This document shows, one piece after another, positions 1 to 8,781 of a stretch of 64,000 nucleotides of DNA. The notes beneath the pieces are model-generated. The model saw only the letters and a program-made list of their open reading frames with translations. It ran no database searches and was not told the DNA's origin. The DNA is from Eupeodes corollae. Lineage: Eukaryota > Arthropoda > Insecta > Diptera > Syrphidae. Positions within the stretch are counted from its first letter, which is position 1. Every line of letters starts with the position of its first letter. The stretch is taken from the NCBI RefSeq assembly GCF_945859685.1, contig NC_079149.1:13861118-13925117 (forward strand). The letters are read 5' to 3'. The position numbers were made by a program, and so were the translations under genes.

Positions 1-230
1 AGATTTAGCAAGCCGTTGACATCTATCAACAGAAATTGATTCCCAGCAGCTCTTTACGATTTATTTTAGTTGTTGTATGGCTTGCACCGAGACACGTTCG
101 TAGCTTTTTCAGTCCAAAGATTTTCTATCTGGTTCAAGTCTGGTAACATTGCATGGCTTTCCCACATGTTTCTTGACTAGTTTACTCAGTGTCTTTTTCT
201 CATTGAAAGACCCAATTCAACGGCATCTCC
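1..230 (-). mobile_element. Tc1/mariner transposase C-terminal relic
   Basis: Read on the minus strand, about 170-100 gives PDLNQIENLW followed by PYNN, the usual C-terminal catalytic signature of Tc1-family transposases (the E of DD34E sits in IENLW). The frame breaks soon on both sides and the element runs off the left edge, so only a decayed fragment is visible. No terminal inverted repeat can be assigned. Confidence 0.6.
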
Positions 231-880
231 TCCGATGCATAACGCAACATCTCAGTTTCTAGTACATGAGCATAACGATATATATGATGTAAATATGGAA
301 AAAGCCCCCAGATATTATATTAGATCCTTGATGTTAGTTAATTTTGTATGCATATTTGGGATTGAGCTCGAAATTCGTAGGCCTTCAAACCTCTTCCATC
401 ATATTCGATTGTCCACAAAATATCTATCCCACAAACATTTTACTTGTTGAAAATATTTCGGGATACACTTCACAGTTATTTTTTTTTGTTTGACCGAATT
501 GTATGTTCAAAACTCCAGCAATGTAGACTACATTTTTAATTTTTTAATCAAGTACCGAGCAACGGGCAACCAAGCTCCTATAAAAGGTTTCCTTAGGCTA
601 ATATCAACTTAGGCCAATCTGGTTGGGTTGAATCGATTTCATTAAAGTTCCTCTAGCGATAAACTTAGCAAAGTCCAATGAACAGTCTACTTAATTATGG
701 ATAAAACACGTCGTTCAATCCTTCCAACTGCTGCTAAGAGCTTTTCGGCGTAAAGCCTCCTCACAATAGACACAAAATGATATTGGTCACTGTATTCTAA
801 TGAACTTGTTCAGGCATCTACCTACTATGCAATACCATCTCCCCTCCCTTCGAAGTGTCCATCTCTTTCAGGTTCAACTG
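231..880. other. No gene recognised; decayed intergenic or intronic DNA
   Basis: No credible coding frame on either strand. Short open frames lack family motifs. The stretch probably belongs to a large ataxin-10 intron, because the last exon of that gene lies at 3433. Confidence 0.4.
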
Positions 881-884
881 GGAG

Positions 885-1190
885 AATGAGTCATTTTTTT
901 CATTTGAGCTTCACTTTCTTACAAATGGATCTAAAACCGAAGACTGTGTCAATTGAGAAGCATACTTTGACAGACTTTTTGTCTACCCAACCAATTTAGG
1001 ATGTTCCAGGTAGAACTTCTGGCCAGCAAAAAGAATCTCTCTCTCTCTCTTAACTTAAATGATACGTGATTTCTACTATAGATATACGCATCTGCCATGA
1101 AATCATTTCGTTTCAAATTTCCGATCATCTTTAATGGAGATGACAAAGTCGTTTAAAATTCATCGTTCTGGGAAATTTTAAAAATTTTGT
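885..1190 (+). mobile_element. Possible LINE RNase H domain relic
   Basis: Forward-strand reading gives NGSKTEDCVN, then after frame changes VFQVELLASK, and later YASAMKS. These resemble in order the three landmarks of LINE-encoded RNase H (DGSK.., FQAEL.AI, SDSQAAI). All catalytic positions are altered and several frameshifts are needed, so the call is tentative. A (TC)n run lies at about 1037-1052. Confidence 0.3.
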
Positions 1191-1329
1191 TGGGATAGAA
1201 ATCTTACATTGCTACGAGTGAAAGATCTTTTTTAGTTGCATTACAAAATCTAATTTGGCTCGCTTTTAATGTATTTTAAGATATCATCGACAAGTTAAAA
1301 CTAACGAAAAGACAACAATCCATCCCAAA

Positions 1330-1625
1330 CATACTAAAATTTGCAGCTCTCTTAAGATTCCTTGCGCAAGGAAGCTACCAGTTGAGTGTTGGGAACGATT
1401 TTAACATTGGTATGGCGCAACCAACCCACGGTTTCAGTTGTTTTGAAAGAAGTTTTAAATGTCTTATAAACAACTAATTGTCCTAAATGGATAAAATTTA
1501 ACTATTCACAAGAAAAAAGCAGTATTCCAAATGTTATTGGTGCTATCGACTGGACTCATATTAAAATTATTGGTCCAACAAGACAAAAAACAAACAACTT
1601 CTATGTAGCAGAATAAAATAAGCTT
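1330..1625 (+). pseudogene. PIF/Harbinger transposase fragment
   Basis: Forward frames carry LLRFLAQGSYQLSVG, corresponding to the conserved helical N-terminal block of Harbinger nucleases (LRFYATGSFQ..VG), then IPNVIGAIDWTHIKIIGP, the first-aspartate block of the DDE_Tnp_4 family (GxIDGTHVxI). At least one frameshift separates the two and the region after about 1620 is lost. It is paired with a divergent Myb/SANT-like frame at 1774-2500, the standard two-gene layout of this superfamily. Confidence 0.75.
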
Positions 1626-1773
1626 AGACTCGATATCATAATTTTTTGCTCAAAATGTTTAAGCCGACAAAACACTGTGTGTAAAATAAAATCAGACCCG
1701 AATCAGACTCACTGTTTGCCCTCAAGATGTTCTTTATGAAATTCAAATTTTTCTTTTTGAAGATGCAGTTTTT

Positions 1774-2500
1774 CTATTTTAAGTTTAAGTATCTTTTTTT
1801 TTCTTTTTTCAAATTATAGTTTTTCCTAGTAAAATAGTCTATGTTGCTCAAACTCTTTTTAATTTCAGAAATATTTTGTTGCACACTGTTCATGATTTCA
1901 ACCATAGAGCTATAAAATTTGTCCTGTGCAGTAGTTTGATTTTCCAAGAGCTTTAAGCGATCGATATCATTTTTTTCTTTTAGGGTCTTACGTTGTGCAA
2001 CTTTTTGTTGCGCTGGCGACACCTCGACATCTTGCTGCAAGTCTATTTCGATATCATCTGCACTGAAACTTGGCAATTCAAGGCCAAATTCTGTGCCCGG
2101 TGGATCGACACAGGAGTCGAAGTGCATTAATGCACTAACCGCTTCCTCTGCGTCTGTGATTCGGTGAAGTTTGTTAGGGCCTTCACCAGTCGCCACAATT
2201 TCAATTTTGTTTTGAGTCTTTTTTTTTGGTTTTGCATTTTAGGTCAGCCCATACCTGCGTTAAGAAGAATTTTTAATAAATTGATTTATATCCATAACAC
2301 AATACTAACCCTCTGCCACTTGGTTAAGTCTCGTTCTGGTGGGCCTAAGCTGTTTAATTCCACCGTAATCTCTGTCCACTTCTTACTCATGAGTGGCTTT
2401 GAATAAACACCCTTAGCGAAGCCTGGGTTCTCTTTCATCCGTTCTACCAATCTGGCGAGCTGATTTTTGTTACTTACAATTTTACTCCTACGTAAAGAAA
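1774..2500 (-). pseudogene. Harbinger Myb/SANT-like partner protein
   Basis: The minus strand at about 2500-2310 encodes a Myb/SANT-like domain (LVERMKENPGFAKG, then WTEITVELNSLGPP, then KWQR) of the kind carried by Harbinger elements (Myb_DNA-bind_5-like). A 55 nt intron (donor at 2309, acceptor AG at 2256-2255) joins it to VWADLKCKTKKK. The rest, ending at 1774, has an acidic middle and a lysine-rich, probably coiled-coil tail. The A9 run at 2219-2227 shifts the frame by one base: one A fewer would keep the whole protein open, so this is either a disabling indel or a homopolymer error. The partner normally binds the element ends and imports the transposase into the nucleus. Confidence 0.7.
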
Positions 2501-2739
2501 AAACTAAAATTGAATAGCACCATTGCAAACTACTTTCACTTTTAATCCAAATCAACCAAAATAAAACTTTGACAACCGTAATAAGGCTGTCTGTCTTTGT
2601 TCTCGATAGCAGTCCGTAGCCGAGGCTTGTTGGTGCTTTGCTAAGGCATAATACTATCGAGAAAACAAACCACAAATAGACTAATACCCCCACAATGCAT
2701 GCTGCTAAACTCTCAAAGCAACTCAAGTAAACTGCATAG

Positions 2740-3432
2740 CTCCGTTGTATATGAAATTACTGAACTTTAAGCTACTGCAGACAGTTTTGCAGAAGCTACA
2801 TGCATGAAGACGAAAGTTAGACAGTTTTTCACCTTCTATGTCCATGTCCTGCCCTATCATCAAAAACAAAGGCCTACCTTAGAGACTTCTACTATGATAG
2901 TCCTAAAGATCTAAGAAATTCCTGTATGTTGTCTCAAGCGTTCAAATGCGAGTCCCAAATGATTTAAAGAGTAAGTTGTGCTATCACATCGGGCCAACTA
3001 TCGGTCTGAGTGTGTTCCACAACTGTAGGAGTGCGAAATGATTCTTTTGCATTCGATTGCATTTCTGCAACGGCTTCTATTCCTGATTCTTACGTCAATT
3101 GTTAAATTCTTGTACAATTTCTGCTTCGAGGCGTTTGCGAACCTACCTCTTTGAAATTGTCCTTGCCTCACATATGGGGCAGAAAGCAACAGATCCAAAA
3201 GAATTAATCAAAGTTCCAATTAAAAACACATATTTTTTTGTATAATTTTCTTTTTTTTCTTAACAAAACAAAATAACAAAAATTCGTTTATTCTTTATTT
3301 AATACTTAAATAGTTAATATTTTTATAGTAATATACTCATAATATGGAGTCTTTGTTACTTATTAAATTTAATTATATTATTAATTAATTAATATGTATT
3401 TATTTGTGTTTTTTTCTTTTTTCTTATTTCAG
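2740..3432. other. Non-coding stretch before the last ataxin-10 exon
   Basis: No supported gene. It becomes extremely AT-rich after 3200 and ends in a pyrimidine-rich tract and acceptor AG at 3431-3432. Best read as the 3' part of the last intron of the ataxin-10-like gene. Confidence 0.5.
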
Positions 3433-3596
3433 TCATCAAAGAATGGAGTATATTGGCCATCCGGAATGCATGTTACGATTGCCCTGAAATTCAACAAATG
3501 ATATCCGAACTCACTGAAACTGGGGTCGCCCCAAATCAGCTTTTAACTGAGCTCAATATTGAAATGGGTGCTCTCCGGATACAACCAAAAGATTAA
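3433..3596 (+). CDS. Atxn10: Ataxin-10-like protein, last coding exon (partial gene)
   Basis: After a good acceptor (TTATTTCAG, AG at 3431-3432) the forward strand reads IKEWSILAIRNACYD, then ..EIQQMISELTETGVAP.. and ends QPKD with stop TAA at 3594-3596. This matches the C-terminal domain of ataxin-10 (Atx10homo_assoc), where an (I)REW.I.AIRN motif is followed by N/Q-rich helices near the end of the protein. Ataxin-10 is a cytoplasmic armadillo-repeat protein linked to cytokinesis and neuronal survival. The codon phase requires one base (T) from the preceding exon, giving Phe-Ile-Lys-Glu-Trp. The preceding exon was not found within the window, so the intron upstream exceeds 3.4 kb and contains transposons. 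Confidence 0.82.
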
Positions 3597-3620
3597 ATTA
3601 AAAAAAAGGAAAATAATAAT

Positions 3621-3626
3621 AATAAA
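3621..3626 (+). promoter_or_regulatory. Candidate poly(A) signal of the ataxin-10-like gene
   Basis: An AATAAA hexamer lies 25 bases after the stop codon in an A-rich tract; a second lies near 3650. Both sit in the 181 bp gap to the convergent Krimper-like gene, so both 3' UTRs must be short or overlap. Confidence 0.5.
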
Positions 3627-3777
3627 ACAAAAAAAACAATGATAATGATAATAAAGCGAACAGAAAAATACATAATACATTTTAAAAAACAATGTTTTCA
3701 CTTTTCTATTTTCCTTTCTTTTGTTTTTGTGGATTTTTTCGATTTTGTCGATTTAGTTGTTTCTTAATATAAATAAA

Positions 3778-5745
3778 TTATAAAATTTGCTCAACTTGAG
3801 TGGCAAATCGCTGCCATATGAGGATGTCGGGCAATTTTGCGCAGTTCTTATCGATGAACTCCACCAACATCTCATCGGTCGAGTGGAGAACTCGAACGGA
3901 TACGAATTGATCCAGAATCATTCCGCCGATGATCTTCAAAGCGTTGTCCTCGTCGACTTTGTTTCTGGTGGCATTGGCGATGCCAACAATCCGACAACGG
4001 AATGCTTGGAATGAGTAACTCGATAGATTCTTGTTCCATTCGGCCAGACACGACAATGGGACTATGTCCTCGTTGCCATAGTCTACGTAGAACACCCGAA
4101 AAGTGTTGTCTTCGAAGCTGTCCATGACTTGGGCGCGATACCAATTGCCATCGGTGAATTGGGCTAGCACCATGTCGAACTGGAATGGTGGTCGTTTGAG
4201 CTTCGTCTTGTCGGGAATCTCTCGGGAACTCCAGAAGAGGGGGTTGTCGTTTCGTTCACTGAACTCCATTTGGGCGTAGAAAGTGCACACGTCTACGATA
4301 TGAGTGGGAATTACTCTCAGAACGGTGCCGTCTTTGGGATATGCCATCGGAACACACACATCGATGAGGACAGTCTCGGTGTCTTTGGTCCAGCCGTCTT
4401 GCATGATCGCGGTGTGCTCCATCTTGCAGTTGCTGCCCTTGAAACAACTCTTGGTCACCGGATTGTAGAACTTGCAGATTCGAGCTTCATCCTTTGGAAT
4501 GTAACCCATGACGGCCTTCATGGCGTTAGTTGTCTGAACCGGTTCCTCGTATAGTTCGTCCAACTCGGCTTGAGTGAGACCATTGCTGCCAGCCAGGGCC
4601 GCCTGTTCATCCGGATAGCCTGTATTCTTGAATGTAATTCCCTCAGCTCCTTGGGGATGGGACGAGCTTGGCTCAACTTGGGAGAAGCCGTTGGTCTTGC
4701 TGGGAACTTCAGCAGGCTCTTCTTCCTGGACATAGCCATTGCTTTTAAAGGGATTCGTCTCTGAGGGTTGCCGCACCACTGGAACATCCTCATTCTCCAC
4801 CAGATTCATATACAGAATCGAGTCATCCTTCCTGACGAGTGTGAACCTGGCCTTGGTGCATTCATACTTCAGGAGTGCCCTTCGCAGGTCATAGTTGCTG
4901 TTACCATTCACCGACACCAGTTCGCATTGAACTGCCTGCGCCGGAATATCTCGATATTTCTCCGGCAAATGGTACATCTCGCTCAGACTATTGATCTCAG
5001 TTACTTCCCCGAATTCGAGCAGATGCGCCAGGTACTTCTCTCGAATCTCCCGTGTGTTCTCCCGCACTGCCCTAAACAGCTGATTTTCTATCACCAGCCC
5101 AAACACCTCATTCGGGTCGGGAATCCTATCGAATTTGCTGCAATTCCCGTTCAGGGTCACTTGCAGATGCAACAAGGCCGTAATCAGGGGATTGCGAATC
5201 TCGCAAATGGAAAAATTAAGCGACAACGATTGACGGTCTACATACACAACGCACGCATCGATTACCGAATGAACTTCAAAATGGTCAATACTTGCCTTCT
5301 CATAAAGAAACAATGCCTCTGGCTCTGGGTCGTGCTCTGGTTCGTTTTCGTGTTCGTGTTCTTGCTCGTGACCGAGAGCCAATTGGGGCGCTGGCGATGG
5401 TGATTCTTCTTCATCGCCGCACGTAAAGTTCAGGGCGTTAACTTGACTGCAAACGTTTTCTATATCGAGGTTTTGTTGTTTTCCTTGGAAGTACAAATGT
5501 AAATTAAATTTCCGAGTCATTTCGGTTGTCGTTGATAATTTGGTGAGGTATTCGTCATAAGCAATTAAGGAGTAAACATCGACTCCCTTGTCAGTTTTGT
5601 CCAATTCCAATTTGCTGCGTATCACTTGCAGAGTCATGGAACTTTCTTCTAGAAATTCTGTTATTGTCGTTTGGAGTTTTTTCATTTCAGCACAACAAAC
5701 TTCGTAGATTAATTCTAGATTGTGGATTCTGTCGCGAGTATTCAT
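3778..5745 (-). CDS. krimp: Krimper-like Tudor / CCCH zinc-finger protein
   Basis: A single uninterrupted 655-codon frame. Residues about 5-60 form a probable coiled coil. Residues about 95-155 are acidic and low in complexity (runs of Glu/His/Pro). Residues about 155-290 look like a degenerate extended Tudor region. A CCCH finger lies at residues 424-444 with spacing C-X9-C-X5-C-X3-H. The C-terminal Tudor domain (about 520-580) has the diagnostic NWYRAQV, FRVFYVDYGNED pattern with an intact aromatic set, followed by an SNase-like extension. Coiled coil, a Tudor lacking its cage, and a second canonical Tudor is the layout of Drosophila Krimper, a nuage scaffold that binds Ago3 and Aubergine in the piRNA ping-pong cycle. 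The family assignment is inferred; another germline Tudor protein is possible. The start at 5745 is the first Met of the frame. The gene converges on ataxin-10. Confidence 0.72.
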   Translation of the reverse strand: MNTRDRIHNLELIYEVCCAEMKKLQTTITEFLEESSMTLQVIRSKLELDKTDKGVDVYSLIAYDEYLTKLSTTTEMTRKFNLHLYFQGKQQNLDIENVCSQVNALNFTCGDEEESPSPAPQLALGHEQEHEHENEPEHDPEPEALFLYEKASIDHFEVHSVIDACVVYVDRQSLSLNFSICEIRNPLITALLHLQVTLNGNCSKFDRIPDPNEVFGLVIENQLFRAVRENTREIREKYLAHLLEFGEVTEINSLSEMYHLPEKYRDIPAQAVQCELVSVNGNSNYDLRRALLKYECTKARFTLVRKDDSILYMNLVENEDVPVVRQPSETNPFKSNGYVQEEEPAEVPSKTNGFSQVEPSSSHPQGAEGITFKNTGYPDEQAALAGSNGLTQAELDELYEEPVQTTNAMKAVMGYIPKDEARICKFYNPVTKSCFKGSNCKMEHTAIMQDGWTKDTETVLIDVCVPMAYPKDGTVLRVIPTHIVDVCTFYAQMEFSERNDNPLFWSSREIPDKTKLKRPPFQFDMVLAQFTDGNWYRAQVMDSFEDNTFRVFYVDYGNEDIVPLSCLAEWNKNLSSYSFQAFRCRIVGIANATRNKVDEDNALKIIGGMILDQFVSVRVLHSTDEMLVEFIDKNCAKLPDILIWQRFATQVEQIL

Positions 5746-6340
5746 TTTTAATTTGGCAGTTTTCTATTTTATTGTGTTGTTTAGTTAAAAAAAACTTTCG
5801 TCAATTGATGAGGGTAAAAATTAATGAGGCGTTTTTCTTATGTTTTATGAAATTCTTAATTAGTTTTCGAAGGCAGCAAGAATTATTTCTTTTTCTATTT
5901 ATTTTAATTTGATTCTGAGGCCGAGCTGAGCTGCGATCTGTAGCTGCTTAGGATTTATTGCACTGAACTCGTACTCGTAGACTCGTACTGGCTGGAGTGG
6001 TGGAAGTGTTTATGGGTAAGGTGTTGGGTCGGGTCGGTGTACTGAAGGTAGACGACAGGCGGAGTGATAAGGACGAAGAGAACAAAACATCCGTTCATTT
6101 CTTGATTTGAGGTTGGAGTTCTGTTTGTTTTTAAAATGTCCAATCAGAAAACAGTGCAACCAAGATACTGCATATTTTTGTTTTGACATATTGGTATGGC
6201 TACCAGTTGCATGTCACTTCTTTACAAACTGAAATTTGCACCGGGTACAAAATAATGGGACTTTTGGGATTGAGAAAAGGCAGTATGAAAATAGCATATT
6301 TCCAAAATAGCGATATTGAAAAATGTCGGATATTATGAAT
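5746..6340. other. Upstream region of the Krimper-like gene
   Basis: No coding frame supported. The first 200 bases upstream of the start are AT-rich and presumably hold the 5' UTR and promoter; no convincing TATA box or initiator was picked out. Confidence 0.35.
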
Positions 6341-6350
6341 ATCTGCTTAA

Positions 6351-6922
6351 CCCTAGAAAGATAATCTACGTCTGCGGGACGTATGGCGCGGGGAAAAATT
6401 GTTATATCTTTTCAATTATAAGCCCTATTACATTAGTTTTTTATTTTGCTTAGGACTAGGTCAAAGCTTGCATGGTGCATCTTACAATTCACGCTGAAGA
6501 TGCATTAGGGCCAGTAATGGCTATGTTATACGTCTGGGAGACGTATGATTATCTTTTATGAAACTTTTGTGCACTGAACAAAAGTATATGGGGAAAAAAA
6601 AGTTAGCTTACCCCTAAATGAACTAATTTACCAAATATTAAGACTCAAAGTCAACTCAAAGGTTTCTTTATAAAGTAAAGAATTTTGTTCGTTCTGTTTT
6701 CAAAGGTGGTTCAGATTTTTTATAAATTTTGCTCAAATTTTACTTCTTTTGTACTTAATTATTGATTCATTTTACTTAAAATAACCCAAATAAAATGAAT
6801 TAAAATACAAAATAATGATGAAAAATCAATTGTCATCTTTAAACGCGCTTAATAAGTGCCATACGTCTCTAAGACGTATGATTATCTTTCACGCACTAAA
6901 AAATATGGTTATCTTTCTAGGG
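6351..6922. mobile_element. piggyBac-type MITE, 572 bp, TTAA target duplication
   Basis: The element is bounded by TTAA at 6347-6350 and 6923-6926. Both ends begin with the 13 bp CCCTAGAAAGATA, as in the canonical piggyBac element. At the left end a 3 bp spacer (ATC) precedes a 19 bp palindrome-like repeat (TACGTCTGCGGGACGTATG). At the right end, read inward, a 31 bp spacer precedes a near-identical 19 bp repeat (TACGTCTTAGAGACGTATG). The 13-3-19 and 13-31-19 arrangement is the known asymmetric end structure of piggyBac. A third copy of the 19 bp repeat lies inside at about 6522-6540. No transposase frame is present, so mobility would need a helper in trans. Confidence 0.93.
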
Positions 6923-7005
6923 TTAAATGACCCCTTCAAGATTGGTGACAAAAATTGCCAAGTTCTTAAATTTCTGCCGATTTTCAGATTAACAGAATAG
7001 GAGAA

Positions 7006-8160
7006 TCTATAATATAAAAATAAGTCGGGTTTTCCTTCCTGACGCTATAACTCCAGAACGCACTGACCGATTTCCACGGTTTTCCATTCATTGGAAAGGT
7101 CTCGGGCTCCGTGAGGTTTATAGGAGACAAAAATCAGGAAAAACTTCAACAGAAAAGCGGTGAACTCCGTTTAGCTTCCTATAGGGTAATATTGTAAAAG
7201 TTCTGATTTGTGAATTGAAATTTTTTAAATTTTTTGAAGTTTCAAGGGCCCTTTATTCTAAACCAAAGCTTACTTTTGTGAACTTTTTTTAGTCAATCAT
7301 ATCTCTAGAAACGTCAGAGAAATCGACTTCAAACAACGTTTTGTTTTAAAGATAATAATAAATAATATGCAAAAACAACTTTTAAAAAAATTTAGTTTTT
7401 TTTATCATAGAGCAATTTAAGAAAAAGTTGAAAAATTGGGTTGACCCCAAATCCACATATATAAAATTCTGTATTACACATTCTAAACAATCTTTGGTAT
7501 CTTTCGAAAAAACAGTTGTCTTTTTTTTAAAACAAAAAACCGAAACAAAATATTTGTCACGTAGTATATTTTGAAAACGAATAATAATCTATAATATAAA
7601 ATGCCTAGAGTACGGCGTGCGAACATCGACCGCCGCAAAAGACATGCAAGCCAGCAACAAATGTATTCACAGAACTTAAGCGAAGAAAGACAAAATGTAT
7701 TAAGAGAAAATGCCCGATTGAGACAACACGTGAGCAGAGGAAGATCATTGGCATCACACAATCGCTTGGCATTCCAATATGATCGCACTGCAAACCACAG
7801 TGATGATGACAATTTAGATATTGGACCAATGACGACTGTATGCCAATACTACAATGGGTTAAAGTTCAAAAGAGAAACGGTTGGATTGTGCTGCGCAAGT
7901 GGAAAAGCCAGACTGGATCCATTATTTACGAGACCACAGCTACTGGAACCATTATTCGATAAAAGTGATCCCGATACCAAACATTGTCTTCAACACATCA
8001 TTGCTTTCGTATGACGTCCTTTGGAGTTAATATAACTCGAGAAGGTGGCTTCATGCCGACTTGTAAGGTAAGTGCGTTATAAACACACAGAACCAATCAC
8101 TCACACCAATCCATCACTCCAATGTAAATGTACGATTAACAAAATCAAAATCAAAACATA
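7006..8160 (+). mobile_element. Helitron relic with intact-looking 5' end
   Basis: The sequence from 7006 begins TCTATAATATAAAAATAAG and continues with the CTATAACTCCAGAACGC block seen just inside the 5' end of animal Helitrons. The frame at 7601-8014 holds the N-terminal region preceding the Helitron Rep domain (NLDIGPMTTVC, then LCCASGKARLDPL). After a stop and a frameshift it resumes as TSFGVNITREGGFMPTCK at about 8010-8067. Near 8153-8180 TYREACQLLGLL is a fragment of the helicase region, so most of Rep and helicase is deleted. Helitrons move by rolling-circle replication using a Rep-helicase. No CTRR 3' end was identified. Confidence 0.75.
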
Positions 8161-8535
8161 TCGAGAAGCATGTCAATTATTGGGTTGCTAAATATATACA
8201 AAACAAAGGAATGTTTGTGGAACTTCAAAAGCAATTTATACAAAAGGAACGATCTGAAAAGAAAAGCTTGGGAAGAAATATGTAGCTGAGTCGACTCATA
8301 AGAACCCAGCTGATTTAAAAAAAAAAACTGAAAAAAATGTGACAATTGAGGTTGCTCATGGCAAGACATAATATGCCCAGTCAAAAAAAAACACTGGATT
8401 GCGGAAGAGAACTTGGATTGGCTTTATGATTAATAGGACAAGTGTTGCTAAAAGGTGGAATCACTTTCAAGGTGGAATTTCTATTGGTATATATCTAAGT
8501 AATCTGAGGCAAGGATCCCGATGAAGAAAATAGAT
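8161..8535 (+). other. Degenerate stretch with a MADF-like scrap
   Basis: Forward reading at about 8205-8285 gives NLYKRNDLKRKAWEEI, which resembles the core of a MADF DNA-binding domain. The frame is broken on both sides. It may be a remnant of a transposon accessory gene or a host-derived pseudogene fragment. Nothing else is recognisable here. Confidence 0.3.
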
Positions 8536-8781
8536 AACTTAAGTATTCACCCAATCTTTGCAGTCAACTGCATTCTTTGAACGTACATTTTGACTAAGGG
8601 GCCGGTTATAGCTATCAGTAAAATCCATCAGTCAAATGTTTGTTTTTAGTTATTAAACATTTTACAGATTTATTTCTAGCAAAAGATTGATGCAATAAGA
8701 TGAATCCTATATTCAAGTATTTTTTTTTTTCAAAAAGAAACGATGCATTTAAAGTTTTAATTAATTTGTAAATCCTTTTTT

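Noticed and set aside
4768..5403. 211-codon forward frame inside the Krimper-like gene
   Set aside because: It is the complement of the long Tudor-protein frame and has no domain of its own.
7483..7829. Reverse frames of 109 and 74 codons
   Set aside because: They are complementary to the Helitron frame and lack motifs.
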